Of a DNA stretch of 5,172 nt, positions 1 through 5,172 are shown piece by piece. Source of the DNA: an uncultured Opitutaceae bacterium (GTDB lineage: Bacteria > Verrucomicrobiota > Verrucomicrobiia > Opitutales > Opitutaceae). The first letter of the stretch is position 1, and the number at the start of each line of letters is the position of its first letter. A program made the position numbers and the translations under genes. Below the pieces are notes generated by a model. That model saw nothing but the letters and a program-made list of their open reading frames with translations. It was not told the DNA's origin and did not search any database. Location of the stretch: positions 1 through 5,172 of the forward strand of contig CAKZMS010000216.1 of NCBI GenBank assembly GCA_937128785.1. The letters run 5' to 3'.

Positions 1-690
1 TGCGCCTGGCTCAGCGCCGCGCCGGCGCCGGCCGCGGAGCCAGTCGCCTTCGGCGGCTTCGACGCCGCGCCGGCGGTTCTGAAAAGTTTCCCCGACGCTG
101 TCGTAGAACGAAAAGTAGACCGTGCCTTCGACGCGGTAGCGGTGGGTCCAGCCCTTGACGGGGGTGGGGCGGCCAAGCTCCACGTCGCCGTTCGTCATGG
201 TCGTGTAGCCGGAGCCGTTGCGGGAATTATAGCGGAAGTGGCGCAGGGCGGCGGTCTGAGCCTTGGCGGCGACTGCGTCCTCGATCGCCTCGCGCACCGC
301 TGCATTGTCTTCGGGCGAGCCGATGGGAGCGCGGGCGGGTGGTTCGGATTTGGAGGCTTGAGTCGGCGGCGCGACGGTCTTTGAGGGTGTTCGGGACTTC
401 TCTGAAGTGTCCGGATATTCGGCCAGACGGACTTCGATCTGGTCAGTCACGAAACCCGGAAACAAGGCCGCCGGGTAGGGCTTCAGTTTCCGGTCCTCCA
501 TCACGTAGATGAGCTCTGATTCGCGATTGAAGCCGGTGAGAGCGGCATCCTTCAGGATGCGGCCATTGGCCAAATTGATGCGGGCAAATCGCAAATCGAG
601 CGGCACCATGTCCTGAGCCCGGGTGGCGCTGGCGAACAAGGTGCCCATGAGGAAAATCAGGCAAATACGCAGGGGCCGGGCGGATTTCAT
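1..690 (-). CDS. Exported protein of unknown function, C-terminus beyond window edge
   Basis: The frame is open from an ATG at 690-688 down to base 1, giving 230 codons with no stop, so the gene is partial at its 3' end. The N-terminus is a clear signal peptide: basic residues (K2, R5, R8), a hydrophobic core at about 9-22, and a likely cleavage site after ATRA (A25). Residues about 30-90 look like a small beta-rich unit (ANGRILKDAALTGF, then LKPYPAALFPGF). Residues about 91-127 form a linker rich in Pro, Ser, Thr and Lys. A short Ala-rich helix follows at 129-149, then a second folded segment with TVYFSFYDSVG at 190-200. The last 25 or so residues are unusually Arg-rich (RRRR at 221-224), and this stretch lies in very GC-rich repetitive DNA. 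It probably acts in the periplasm or outside the cell. I do not recognise the family. No Shine-Dalgarno sequence precedes the ATG; the leader reads TCTCTATTCCC. It is divergent from cstA. Confidence 0.8.
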   Translation of the reverse strand, partial: MKSARPLRICLIFLMGTLFASATRAQDMVPLDLRFARINLANGRILKDAALTGFNRESELIYVMEDRKLKPYPAALFPGFVTDQIEVRLAEYPDTSEKSRTPSKTVAPPTQASKSEPPARAPIGSPEDNAAVREAIEDAVAAKAQTAALRHFRYNSRNGSGYTTMTNGDVELGRPTPVKGWTHRYRVEGTVYFSFYDSVGETFQNRRRGVEAAEGDWLRGRRRRGAEPGA

Positions 691-794
691 GGGAATAGAG
701 ACCAAAGAGTGGGTTCCAAGGTTCCGTTAGAAGCTAGACGAACGGGGCAGAGATTGCCCATGTTAAACGCCTACCCCATTTCAGCACCCCTACC
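691..794. promoter_or_regulatory. Divergent intergenic spacer between the exported-protein gene and cstA
   Basis: These 104 bp must hold the promoters of both flanking genes, which point away from each other. I cannot pick a convincing -35/-10 pair on either strand. Visible structure: a tandem hexamer GGTTCC-AA-GGTTCC at 712-725 and a short inverted repeat GGGCA/TGCCC with a 5-nt spacer at 745-759. Both are short enough to be chance. The cstA end carries CCCCTACC immediately before the ATG. Confidence 0.5.
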
Positions 795-2630
795 ATGCAT
801 CCCCTTTTCATCGCAGTTCTGGCCGGTGTCGGCTTCATCATCGCTTACCACACCTACGGTCGTTGGCTGGGTGGTAAGATCTTTCGCCTGTCCGCCAACG
901 CGGTTTGTCCTTCGCGCAAACTCGCCGATGGCAACGACTACGTGGAGACCGACAAGGGTGTGTTATTCGGGCACCATTTTGCGTCGATCGCGGGCACGGG
1001 TCCGATCGTGGGTCCGGCCATCGCGGTGACCTGGGGCTGGTTCCCGGCGATGCTGTGGGTCTTCTTCGGGTGTATCTTCATCGGAGCGGTCCATGATTTT
1101 GGTGCGCTGGTCGTATCCCTGCGCAACAACGGTCAGACGGTCGGCGACATCGCCGGCCGCGTCATCAACCGGCGCGTGCGCCTGTTGTTTCTGTTGGTGC
1201 TGTTTCTCGCGCTCACGATTGTGTTGGCGATCTTTGGCCTCGTTATCGCAGGGGTGTTCAAGATGTTCCCGAGCGCAATTGTGCCGTGTTTGATTCAGAT
1301 CCCCATCGCGGTGGGCATCGGCACGTGGCTCCACCGCCAAGGCAAGAGCCTGCGGTTGCCTTCGATTGTCGCGCTCGCGGTCATGTATTTGACGGTGATC
1401 TACGGCGACGTGGGTCTGCTCGGCGGGATCAACGCCGCAATGGCGGCGTGGTCACCGATCACGTGGGTGCTCGTCTTGCTGGCCTATTCTTATGTCGCCT
1501 CGGTGCTACCGGTTTGGGTCCTGTTGCAGCCGCGCGACTACATCAACTCGCTGCAACTTATCTCCGTCCTCGCGCTGCTCGTCGTGGGCTTGTTGGCGGC
1601 CTCGGTTTGGGGGGGAGCACCGATGAATGCCGTCACCCCGGGAGTTGAACTCGAGCTCGCCGCGCCCGCGATCAACGCCAACCCGATCGGGGCGCCGGCG
1701 ATGTTTCCCTTTTTGTTCATCACGATCGCCTGTGGCGCGATCAGTGGATTTCATTGCCTCGTGTCATCGGGCACCAGCAGCAAGCAGCTCAAACACGAGC
1801 CGGATGCGCGCTTCATTGGATACGGCGCGATGCTGACGGAAGGGTTTCTGGCAACACTCGTAATTCTGGCCTGCGTGGCGGGAGTGGGTCTGGGAGTGTA
1901 TGGCGCTGATGGGGCGTCGTTGGTTGGATCCCAGGCCTGGCTGCATCACTATGGTGAATGGACTTCGGGACTCGGCCCTGCGCTGGGTGCCTTTGTCGGG
2001 GGCTCGGCTAACTTCCTCAAAGCGCTGGGGATTCCGAGTGGGGTGGCCATTGCGCTGATGGGCGTGTTTGTCGCGTCGTTTGCCGGGACCACCCTCGACA
2101 CCGCCTGTCGCCTCCAACGTTACATCGTGCAGGAGCTGGCCAACACGGTGGCGCCGAAAACCGAAGGCGCTGACCTGCTGGGCTGGCTGCGCGGCAAACA
2201 CGGCGCGACGATCTTTGCGGTGGGCACGGCGCTGCTGTTGGCGGCGGTTCCCCCGGCCGGCGCCGAGTGGTCGATGGCCAACGCGGGTAAAGGTGGCCTC
2301 ATCCTTTGGCCGATCTTCGGCGCGACCAATCAGCTGTTGGCCGGCCTTTCCTTTTTGGTGGTGACGTTCTACCTGTGGCGGCGAGCCGTCCCGATCTGGT
2401 TCATGGTGATCCCGATGATTTTGCTGCTGATTCTGCCCGCCTGGGCGATGTCTCTGCAGGCTTTCGTGGGCGAGAACAGTTGGCTGGCCCAAGAGAACTG
2501 GTTGTTGGTCGGTATCGCGGTGGCCACCATGGCGCTCGAGGCGTGGATGGTGGTGGAAGCCATCAAGATGTTCCCGCGCGTGAAGGGTGTCATCGAGGAT
2601 GGTGCGATTCAGCCGGTGACCTCCGGATAG
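795..2630 (+). CDS. cstA: Carbon starvation protein A family transporter
   Basis: This is a polytopic inner-membrane protein of 611 residues. Known CstA-family members (E. coli CstA and its paralogue BtsT) import pyruvate, and peptide uptake has also been proposed for CstA. Family signatures are easy to see: YGRWLGGKIF at 21-30, FGHHFASIAGTGPIVGPAIA at 58-77, GAVHDFGALVVSLRNNG at 97-113, GAISGFHCLVSSGTSSKQL at 314-332, SFAGTTLDTACRLQRYIVQE at 428-447 and LWPIFGATNQLLAG at 504-517. Hydrophobic helices fill nearly the whole length, including a C-terminal pair at about 533-553 and 569-589. It is shorter than E. coli CstA (about 700 residues), as are many homologues outside enterobacteria, and no core motif is missing. 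The ATG at 795 is chosen because the protein begins directly with a first membrane helix followed by the conserved YGRWLG. No Shine-Dalgarno is present; CCCCTACC abuts the start. The next gene starts 46 bp downstream, so they are likely co-transcribed. Substrate in this organism is inferred only. Confidence 0.95.
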   Translation: MHPLFIAVLAGVGFIIAYHTYGRWLGGKIFRLSANAVCPSRKLADGNDYVETDKGVLFGHHFASIAGTGPIVGPAIAVTWGWFPAMLWVFFGCIFIGAVHDFGALVVSLRNNGQTVGDIAGRVINRRVRLLFLLVLFLALTIVLAIFGLVIAGVFKMFPSAIVPCLIQIPIAVGIGTWLHRQGKSLRLPSIVALAVMYLTVIYGDVGLLGGINAAMAAWSPITWVLVLLAYSYVASVLPVWVLLQPRDYINSLQLISVLALLVVGLLAASVWGGAPMNAVTPGVELELAAPAINANPIGAPAMFPFLFITIACGAISGFHCLVSSGTSSKQLKHEPDARFIGYGAMLTEGFLATLVILACVAGVGLGVYGADGASLVGSQAWLHHYGEWTSGLGPALGAFVGGSANFLKALGIPSGVAIALMGVFVASFAGTTLDTACRLQRYIVQELANTVAPKTEGADLLGWLRGKHGATIFAVGTALLLAAVPPAGAEWSMANAGKGGLILWPIFGATNQLLAGLSFLVVTFYLWRRAVPIWFMVIPMILLLILPAWAMSLQAFVGENSWLAQENWLLVGIAVATMALEAWMVVEAIKMFPRVKGVIEDGAIQPVTSG

Positions 2631-2641
2631 CGGCGATCGCG

Positions 2642-2666
2642 TTGCACCGAGAGCAGACTCGTGCAA
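2642..2666 (+). promoter_or_regulatory. RNA hairpin at the cstA/M50 gene junction
   Basis: The 5' arm TTGCACCGAG (2642-2651) pairs with the 3' arm CTCGTGCAA (2658-2666) around a 6-nt loop, giving nine base pairs with one bulged C at 2647. No U-tract follows, so it is not a standard intrinsic terminator. The last two paired bases (2665-2666) are the AA of the AAGG ribosome binding site of the next gene. It could tune translation of the downstream gene, block exonucleases, or mark an mRNA processing point. The role is inferred; the pairing is seen directly. Confidence 0.5.
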
Positions 2667-2668
2667 GG
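2665..2668 (+). promoter_or_regulatory. Ribosome binding site supporting the GTG start at 2677
   Basis: AAGG lies 8 nt before GTG at 2677. The frame is closed upstream by a TGA at 2617-2619 and has no ATG, GTG or TTG between that stop and 2677, so this site fixes the start. Its first two bases lie inside the junction hairpin. Confidence 0.6.
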
Positions 2669-2676
2669 TCTGCCCG

Positions 2677-3858
2677 GTGGAAGATTCGGATCCCAGTCCA
2701 CTCATCGAACGGAGCCCGCCCGCTCGCCCGGAAGCAGCAGCCAAAAATCGTTGGAAATGGGTTTGGCTGCTCGGACTGACCTTGGCGGGGGCGGTTTTCG
2801 GGTATTTCGGCGCGACGTTGATCGATGATCTATTTCGCAAGCCCGACGGGGTGATGGCGGTCGTGCTCATGTTCGCGGCCTTGCCGGTAATCTGGCTGAT
2901 CGTAGTGGGCTGGCATGAACTGGGTCACGTGGTGGGCGGTTGGCTCGTAGGCGGGCGCTTTATGCTCTGGGTAGTCGGTCCTTTTATGATCAAGCGGACG
3001 CCCAACGGGGTGCGGATTGGCCGCAATCGCAGCGTCAATATTGGCGGCGGGCTGGCCGTGTGCGTGCCGACCGATGTGGCTCTGGTGACGCCCGCGCGCT
3101 CGGCGGTGATGATTCTGGGAGGTCCGGTTGCGAGTTTGTTGCTGGCCCTGATGGGGTGGATGTTACTGCAAGGCCCCTTAGCCGGACTGGGCGTCATCGG
3201 CTACAACGTCCTGGTGTTCACGGCGCTGCTTTCGGCGGCCATCTTTGCGCTGACCTTGGCCCCCTTCATGGCCGGAGGGTTCAAGTCAGACGGGCGGCGC
3301 GCATGGGATTTGCTAAAAGGCGATGCCCGTTCCGATCAGGAGGCGGCTATGTTGCTGCTCACGACGGTGGGCATGGGAGGCGTGCGTCCGGCGGACTACG
3401 ACCCTGATTTGGTGCGAAAGACCTTGGCCCTCAACGACGGTTCAATTTTCGATCTCTATGCCCGCGTGACGGTGTATTACCACCATGCGGACCGCGGGGA
3501 GTGGGCACAGGCGCAGGCTCGACTTGACGAGGTAATCGCCGGGGAGGATCAACTTGTGCCATATGTGCGAGACATGGTCCGTTGCGAATACGCGTGGCTG
3601 TTGGCGACGCAGTCCGCCTGGATCGACCTGGCCCGGGCATGGCTAGATTCGGCCGGTAAACTGGACTTCGATCCGGCCACCAGATTGCGGGCGGAAGCCG
3701 CGGTGCTTTTGGCGGAAGGGGACGTCGATTCGTCGCGGGAGAAAATCGCCGCGGCGCAACATGCCCTCGAACATCGGAGTATCAGCCCGGTGAGAAACCG
3801 GTTCGCTGAATCGGCTTTGGCGGCGCTCGCGAAGTCCGCCGACGATCAGAGTGGATAA
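2677..3858 (+). CDS. M50-family membrane zinc metalloprotease homologue with C-terminal helical domain
   Basis: This 393-residue protein resembles the site-2-protease (M50/M50B) family, integral membrane zinc peptidases. A charged, Pro-rich cytoplasmic tail (1-26) leads into membrane segments at about 27-49 and 59-79. The zinc motif HELGH follows at 80-84, with E81 as the catalytic base and H80/H84 as ligands. GGPVAS at 148-153 begins another membrane segment, matching the small-residue motif seen after the zinc site in this family. A further segment spans about 171-197, and FKSDGRRAW (202-210) supplies D205 as the likely third zinc ligand. All catalytic residues are therefore present. Residues about 215-390 form a soluble, Ala-rich helical region (for example ADRGEWAQAQARLDEVIAGE at 271-290) suggestive of TPR-like repeats. 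The start is GTG, with AAGG 8 nt upstream. It sits 46 bp after cstA and is probably co-transcribed with it. The substrate is unknown, and no anti-sigma factor or other candidate target is adjacent. Confidence 0.85.
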   Translation: MEDSDPSPLIERSPPARPEAAAKNRWKWVWLLGLTLAGAVFGYFGATLIDDLFRKPDGVMAVVLMFAALPVIWLIVVGWHELGHVVGGWLVGGRFMLWVVGPFMIKRTPNGVRIGRNRSVNIGGGLAVCVPTDVALVTPARSAVMILGGPVASLLLALMGWMLLQGPLAGLGVIGYNVLVFTALLSAAIFALTLAPFMAGGFKSDGRRAWDLLKGDARSDQEAAMLLLTTVGMGGVRPADYDPDLVRKTLALNDGSIFDLYARVTVYYHHADRGEWAQAQARLDEVIAGEDQLVPYVRDMVRCEYAWLLATQSAWIDLARAWLDSAGKLDFDPATRLRAEAAVLLAEGDVDSSREKIAAAQHALEHRSISPVRNRFAESALAALAKSADDQSG

Positions 3859-3892
3859 AACAAAACCGCGTGCTCCCGTAGGAGGCACGCGG
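3855..3892 (-). terminator. Rho-independent terminator of mscS
   Basis: Read on the minus strand, an 8-bp perfect stem CCGCGTGC/GCACGCGG, extended inward by further pairs around a small loop (3892-3866), is followed directly by TTTTGTTTTAT (3865-3855). It lies 37 nt after the mscS stop. On the plus strand the hairpin is followed by TGATGAGAAC with no U-tract, so it should work in one direction only. The U-tract overlaps the TAA of the convergent M50 gene (3856-3858). Confidence 0.85.
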
Positions 3893-3929
3893 TGATGAGA
3901 ACAATTGAAGCGGGCCCCGGGGGGATCGC

Positions 3930-4751
3930 TTACTTGTTCTCGAAAAGATGCACGTCGCGCTGCGGGAACGGAATCGTGACACCCTCTTCGTCGAAGCGAA
4001 TTTTGATGCGCTCTTGGAGGTCGAAGAACAGATCCCAGTAGTCCTCGACTTTGACCCACGGGCGGAAGGCGAAGTTCACGCTGCTGTCGCCCATTTCCAT
4101 CAGGCCGATAGTGGGCTTGGGTTCAGCGAGGATTCGCGGTTCGTCGTCCAGAATGCCTTGGAGGATGTCCTTCACTTTCTTGATGTCGTCGCCGTAACTG
4201 ACGCCGGCCACCAGATCCAAGCGGCGGGTGCCTTCCTTGGAGTAGTTTTCAATCATGCCACCCATGGCCGCGGAGTTCGGGATGATTTGGGTGCGATTAT
4301 CGAGGGTGAGCACGGTGGTGGTGAAGATACCGATGTCCTTTACGATGCCTTCGCCGCCACCCGCGGCCACATAGTCACCGATCTTGTAGGGCTTGAAGAT
4401 GAGGATCAGCACGCCCGCAGCGAAATTGGAGAGCGAGCCTTGCAGAGCCAGACCAACGGCCAAACCGGCGGCACCGATCACGGCGACAAACGACGTCGTT
4501 TGGATGCCCAGTTGGCTTAGCGCCGCGAGAATTACGAAGGTCAGTAGGGCGGCGTAGGCGAGGTTCTTGGCAAAGCCGACGAGCGACTCCTCGGCCTTGC
4601 CCTTGACCATGGCGCGCTCGACGCCCGAGGCGATCATCCGGGCGAGGATGCGACCGATAATGAAGATCGCGAGGGCGGCAACGATCTTGAGACCATACAC
4701 CGTGACGAGTTCGGTCACGCGCGTGGAGATTTCTTCGATATTAATGTTCAT
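3930..4751 (-). CDS. mscS: Small-conductance mechanosensitive ion channel
   Basis: This 273-residue protein is close in size to E. coli MscS (286) and has the same plan. MscS forms a homoheptamer in the inner membrane that opens under tension and releases solutes on hypo-osmotic shock. Membrane helices lie at about 18-38 and 60-80, followed by the pore helix GAAGLAVGLALQGSLSNFA (93-111). Using the E. coli pattern, L97 and L101 correspond to the two pore-gate leucines (105 and 109), and G105 and G113 to the kink glycines 113 and 121. FKPYKIGDYV (119-128) opens the cytoplasmic beta domain, with TTTVLTLDN (143-151) and IIPNS (156-160) in expected places. The alpha/beta domain continues from RRLDLVAGVSYGDD (176-189) to IPFPQRDVHLF (260-270). 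The C-terminal tail is short. No extra N-terminal domain is present, so this is the minimal channel class. The ATG is preceded by CCCCTAC without a Shine-Dalgarno. The gene is monocistronic, with its own terminator at 3892-3855. Confidence 0.95.
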   Translation of the reverse strand: MNINIEEISTRVTELVTVYGLKIVAALAIFIIGRILARMIASGVERAMVKGKAEESLVGFAKNLAYAALLTFVILAALSQLGIQTTSFVAVIGAAGLAVGLALQGSLSNFAAGVLILIFKPYKIGDYVAAGGGEGIVKDIGIFTTTVLTLDNRTQIIPNSAAMGGMIENYSKEGTRRLDLVAGVSYGDDIKKVKDILQGILDDEPRILAEPKPTIGLMEMGDSSVNFAFRPWVKVEDYWDLFFDLQERIKIRFDEEGVTIPFPQRDVHLFENK

Positions 4752-4813
4752 GTAGGGGAGTGAAGGTTGAAGTTTGGCCGCAGGGCGGAATTCGCGACGA
4801 ACGTATCGGGCGA

Positions 4814-4836
4814 GTTTGGCAAAGATTTTGCGAAAC
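4814..4836. repeat. Operator-like inverted repeat between mscS and the rightward membrane-protein gene
   Basis: Arms GTTTGGCAAA (4814-4823) and TTTGCGAAAC (4827-4836) are separated by GAT. Nine of ten positions pair; the exception is G4818 against G4832. It lies within the 112-bp spacer between divergent genes and covers the predicted -35 box and spacer of the rightward promoter, which is where a dimeric repressor or activator could bind. No regulator is encoded in the window, so the function is inference. Confidence 0.45.
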
Positions 4837-4845
4837 CATCATAAA
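4816..4845 (+). promoter_or_regulatory. Candidate sigma-70-like promoter for the rightward membrane-protein gene
   Basis: TTGGCA (4816-4821, 5 of 6 to TTGACA) and CATAAA (4840-4845, 4 of 6 to TATAAT) are 18 bp apart. Transcription from about 4852 would leave a leader of roughly 40 nt to the GTG at 4894 but only about 12 nt to the alternative ATG at 4864. The match is moderate, and promoter consensus in this lineage is uncertain. Confidence 0.4.
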
Positions 4846-4884
4846 AGCAACCACGCTTGACCCATGAATGGGGCCGGTTGTGCT

Positions 4885-4889
4885 GGAGG
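4885..4889 (+). promoter_or_regulatory. Ribosome binding site favouring the GTG start at 4894
   Basis: GGAGG at 4885-4889 lies 4 nt before GTG at 4894, a somewhat short but workable spacing. The competing in-frame ATG at 4864 follows GCTTGACCC and has no Shine-Dalgarno. Confidence 0.5.
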
Positions 4890-4893
4890 GGCC

Positions 4894-5172
4894 GTGCAAT
4901 TTTCTATCCGCCCCATTCGCCGTCGTCGCGGTAACTTACGCAGTGATGTCATGGACATGGCCCATGAGTTGGCCCGCCAGGGGAAGTGGTTTGCGTTGAT
5001 CAATCAGGAGACCGGTCAAGGCCGCCGCGTTCGGCTCTACGTGGCTTGGCGACCGCTCGCACTCATCGCGATGGGTTTGATGGTGGCGGGTTATATCGCC
5101 GCGGCCGCGGCGCTGACTTTCTGGTTGGATCGGCGGCCGAACAATCAGGTTACGTTTGCCGACGTCGTGTTG
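4894..5172 (+). CDS. Single-pass membrane protein of unknown function, truncated by window edge
   Basis: The frame is open to the last base, giving 93 codons from GTG at 4894 or 103 from ATG at 4864; an in-frame TGA at 4858-4860 closes it upstream. I prefer GTG because of the GGAGG before it. The visible protein begins with a strongly basic segment (RPIRRRR at 6-12), then a probably helical soluble stretch (DVMDMAHELARQGKWFALIN at 18-37), another basic patch (GRRVRLYVAWR at 43-53) and one hydrophobic helix at about 54-78. Positive charges before the helix predict a cytoplasmic N-terminus, with the missing remainder (starting DRRPNNQVTFADVVL) outside the inner membrane. I do not recognise the family. 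The layout resembles membrane-anchored proteins carrying a periplasmic repeat domain such as TPR, but that part is not in the window. It is divergent from mscS. Confidence 0.75.
   Translation, partial: MQFSIRPIRRRRGNLRSDVMDMAHELARQGKWFALINQETGQGRRVRLYVAWRPLALIAMGLMVAGYIAAAAALTFWLDRRPNNQVTFADVVL

Noticed and set aside
142..384. Plus-strand open frame, also open leftward to the window edge
   Set aside because: It is antisense to the exported-protein gene, whose signal peptide and folded segments make a convincing product; the plus-strand translation is Gly/Ala/Arg-rich with no domain-like features.
443..664. Minus-strand 73-residue frame
   Set aside because: It lies inside the exported-protein gene in another frame and lacks a sensible protein pattern (many His, Arg and Pro).
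745..759. Inverted repeat GGGCA/TGCCC in the cstA upstream region
   Set aside because: Only five pairs, expected by chance in a GC-rich spacer; mentioned under the spacer but not claimed as an operator.
2306..2779. Plus-strand 157-residue frame overlapping the end of cstA and the start of the M50 gene
   Set aside because: Both overlapping genes are better supported by motifs and a ribosome binding site; this frame gives an Arg/Gly-rich sequence only.
1764..2870. Long minus-strand frame of 368 residues opposite cstA and the M50 gene start
   Set aside because: It spans the intergenic junction, is rich in Arg, Gln, Gly and His, and mirrors the codon bias of the strongly supported cstA; a typical GC-rich shadow.
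3911..3924. GC palindromes GGGCCC and CCCCGGGG just after the mscS stop codon
   Set aside because: Overlapping short palindromes in a G/C run without a U-tract; too simple to call a terminator or site, and a clear terminator lies a few bases further on.
3948..4520. Plus-strand 190-residue frame opposite mscS
   Set aside because: It is antisense to the highly conserved MscS pore and beta domains; the His/Glu/Asp-rich translation has no recognisable domain.

Overview
This is a GC-rich bacterial chromosomal window holding five protein genes, of which the first and last run off the edges. The gene content looks like ordinary chromosome: a carbon-starvation transporter, a mechanosensitive channel, a membrane metalloprotease homologue and two membrane or exported proteins of unknown function. 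I see no RNA gene, transposon, CRISPR array, phage gene or defence cassette. Two of the three ATG starts follow a C-rich leader without Shine-Dalgarno sequence. Together with the style of the proteins this makes me suspect a Verrucomicrobiota member, perhaps Opitutaceae. That placement is inferred from memory of such genomes and is not proven here.

Layout. Positions 690 to 1 (minus) encode an exported protein of unknown function; its C-terminus lies beyond the window. A 104-bp divergent spacer separates it from cstA (795-2630, plus), a CstA-family transporter. Only 46 bp later on the same strand is an M50-type intramembrane zinc metalloprotease homologue with an appended helical domain (2677-3858). 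The junction carries a small hairpin whose 3' arm touches the protease gene's ribosome binding site, so the two genes are probably co-transcribed with some local control. The protease gene converges on mscS (3930-4751, minus). Between them lies a hairpin with a U-tract only on the mscS side; this U-tract overlaps the protease stop codon. A second divergent spacer (4752-4863) holds a near-perfect inverted repeat and a plausible sigma-70-like promoter facing right. The window ends inside a plus-strand gene for a single-pass membrane protein (4894 to the edge).

How the genes fit together. CstA and MscS both serve cell physiology in changing environments: nutrient scavenging in starvation and release of solutes on hypo-osmotic shock. 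Nothing in the sequence links them into one pathway. The only likely operon is cstA with the M50 homologue. I did not find a convincing new biological system. The points most worth checking are the hairpin at the cstA/M50 junction, the operator-like repeat beside mscS, the M50-plus-helical-domain architecture, and the shared CCCCTAC motif before two start codons.
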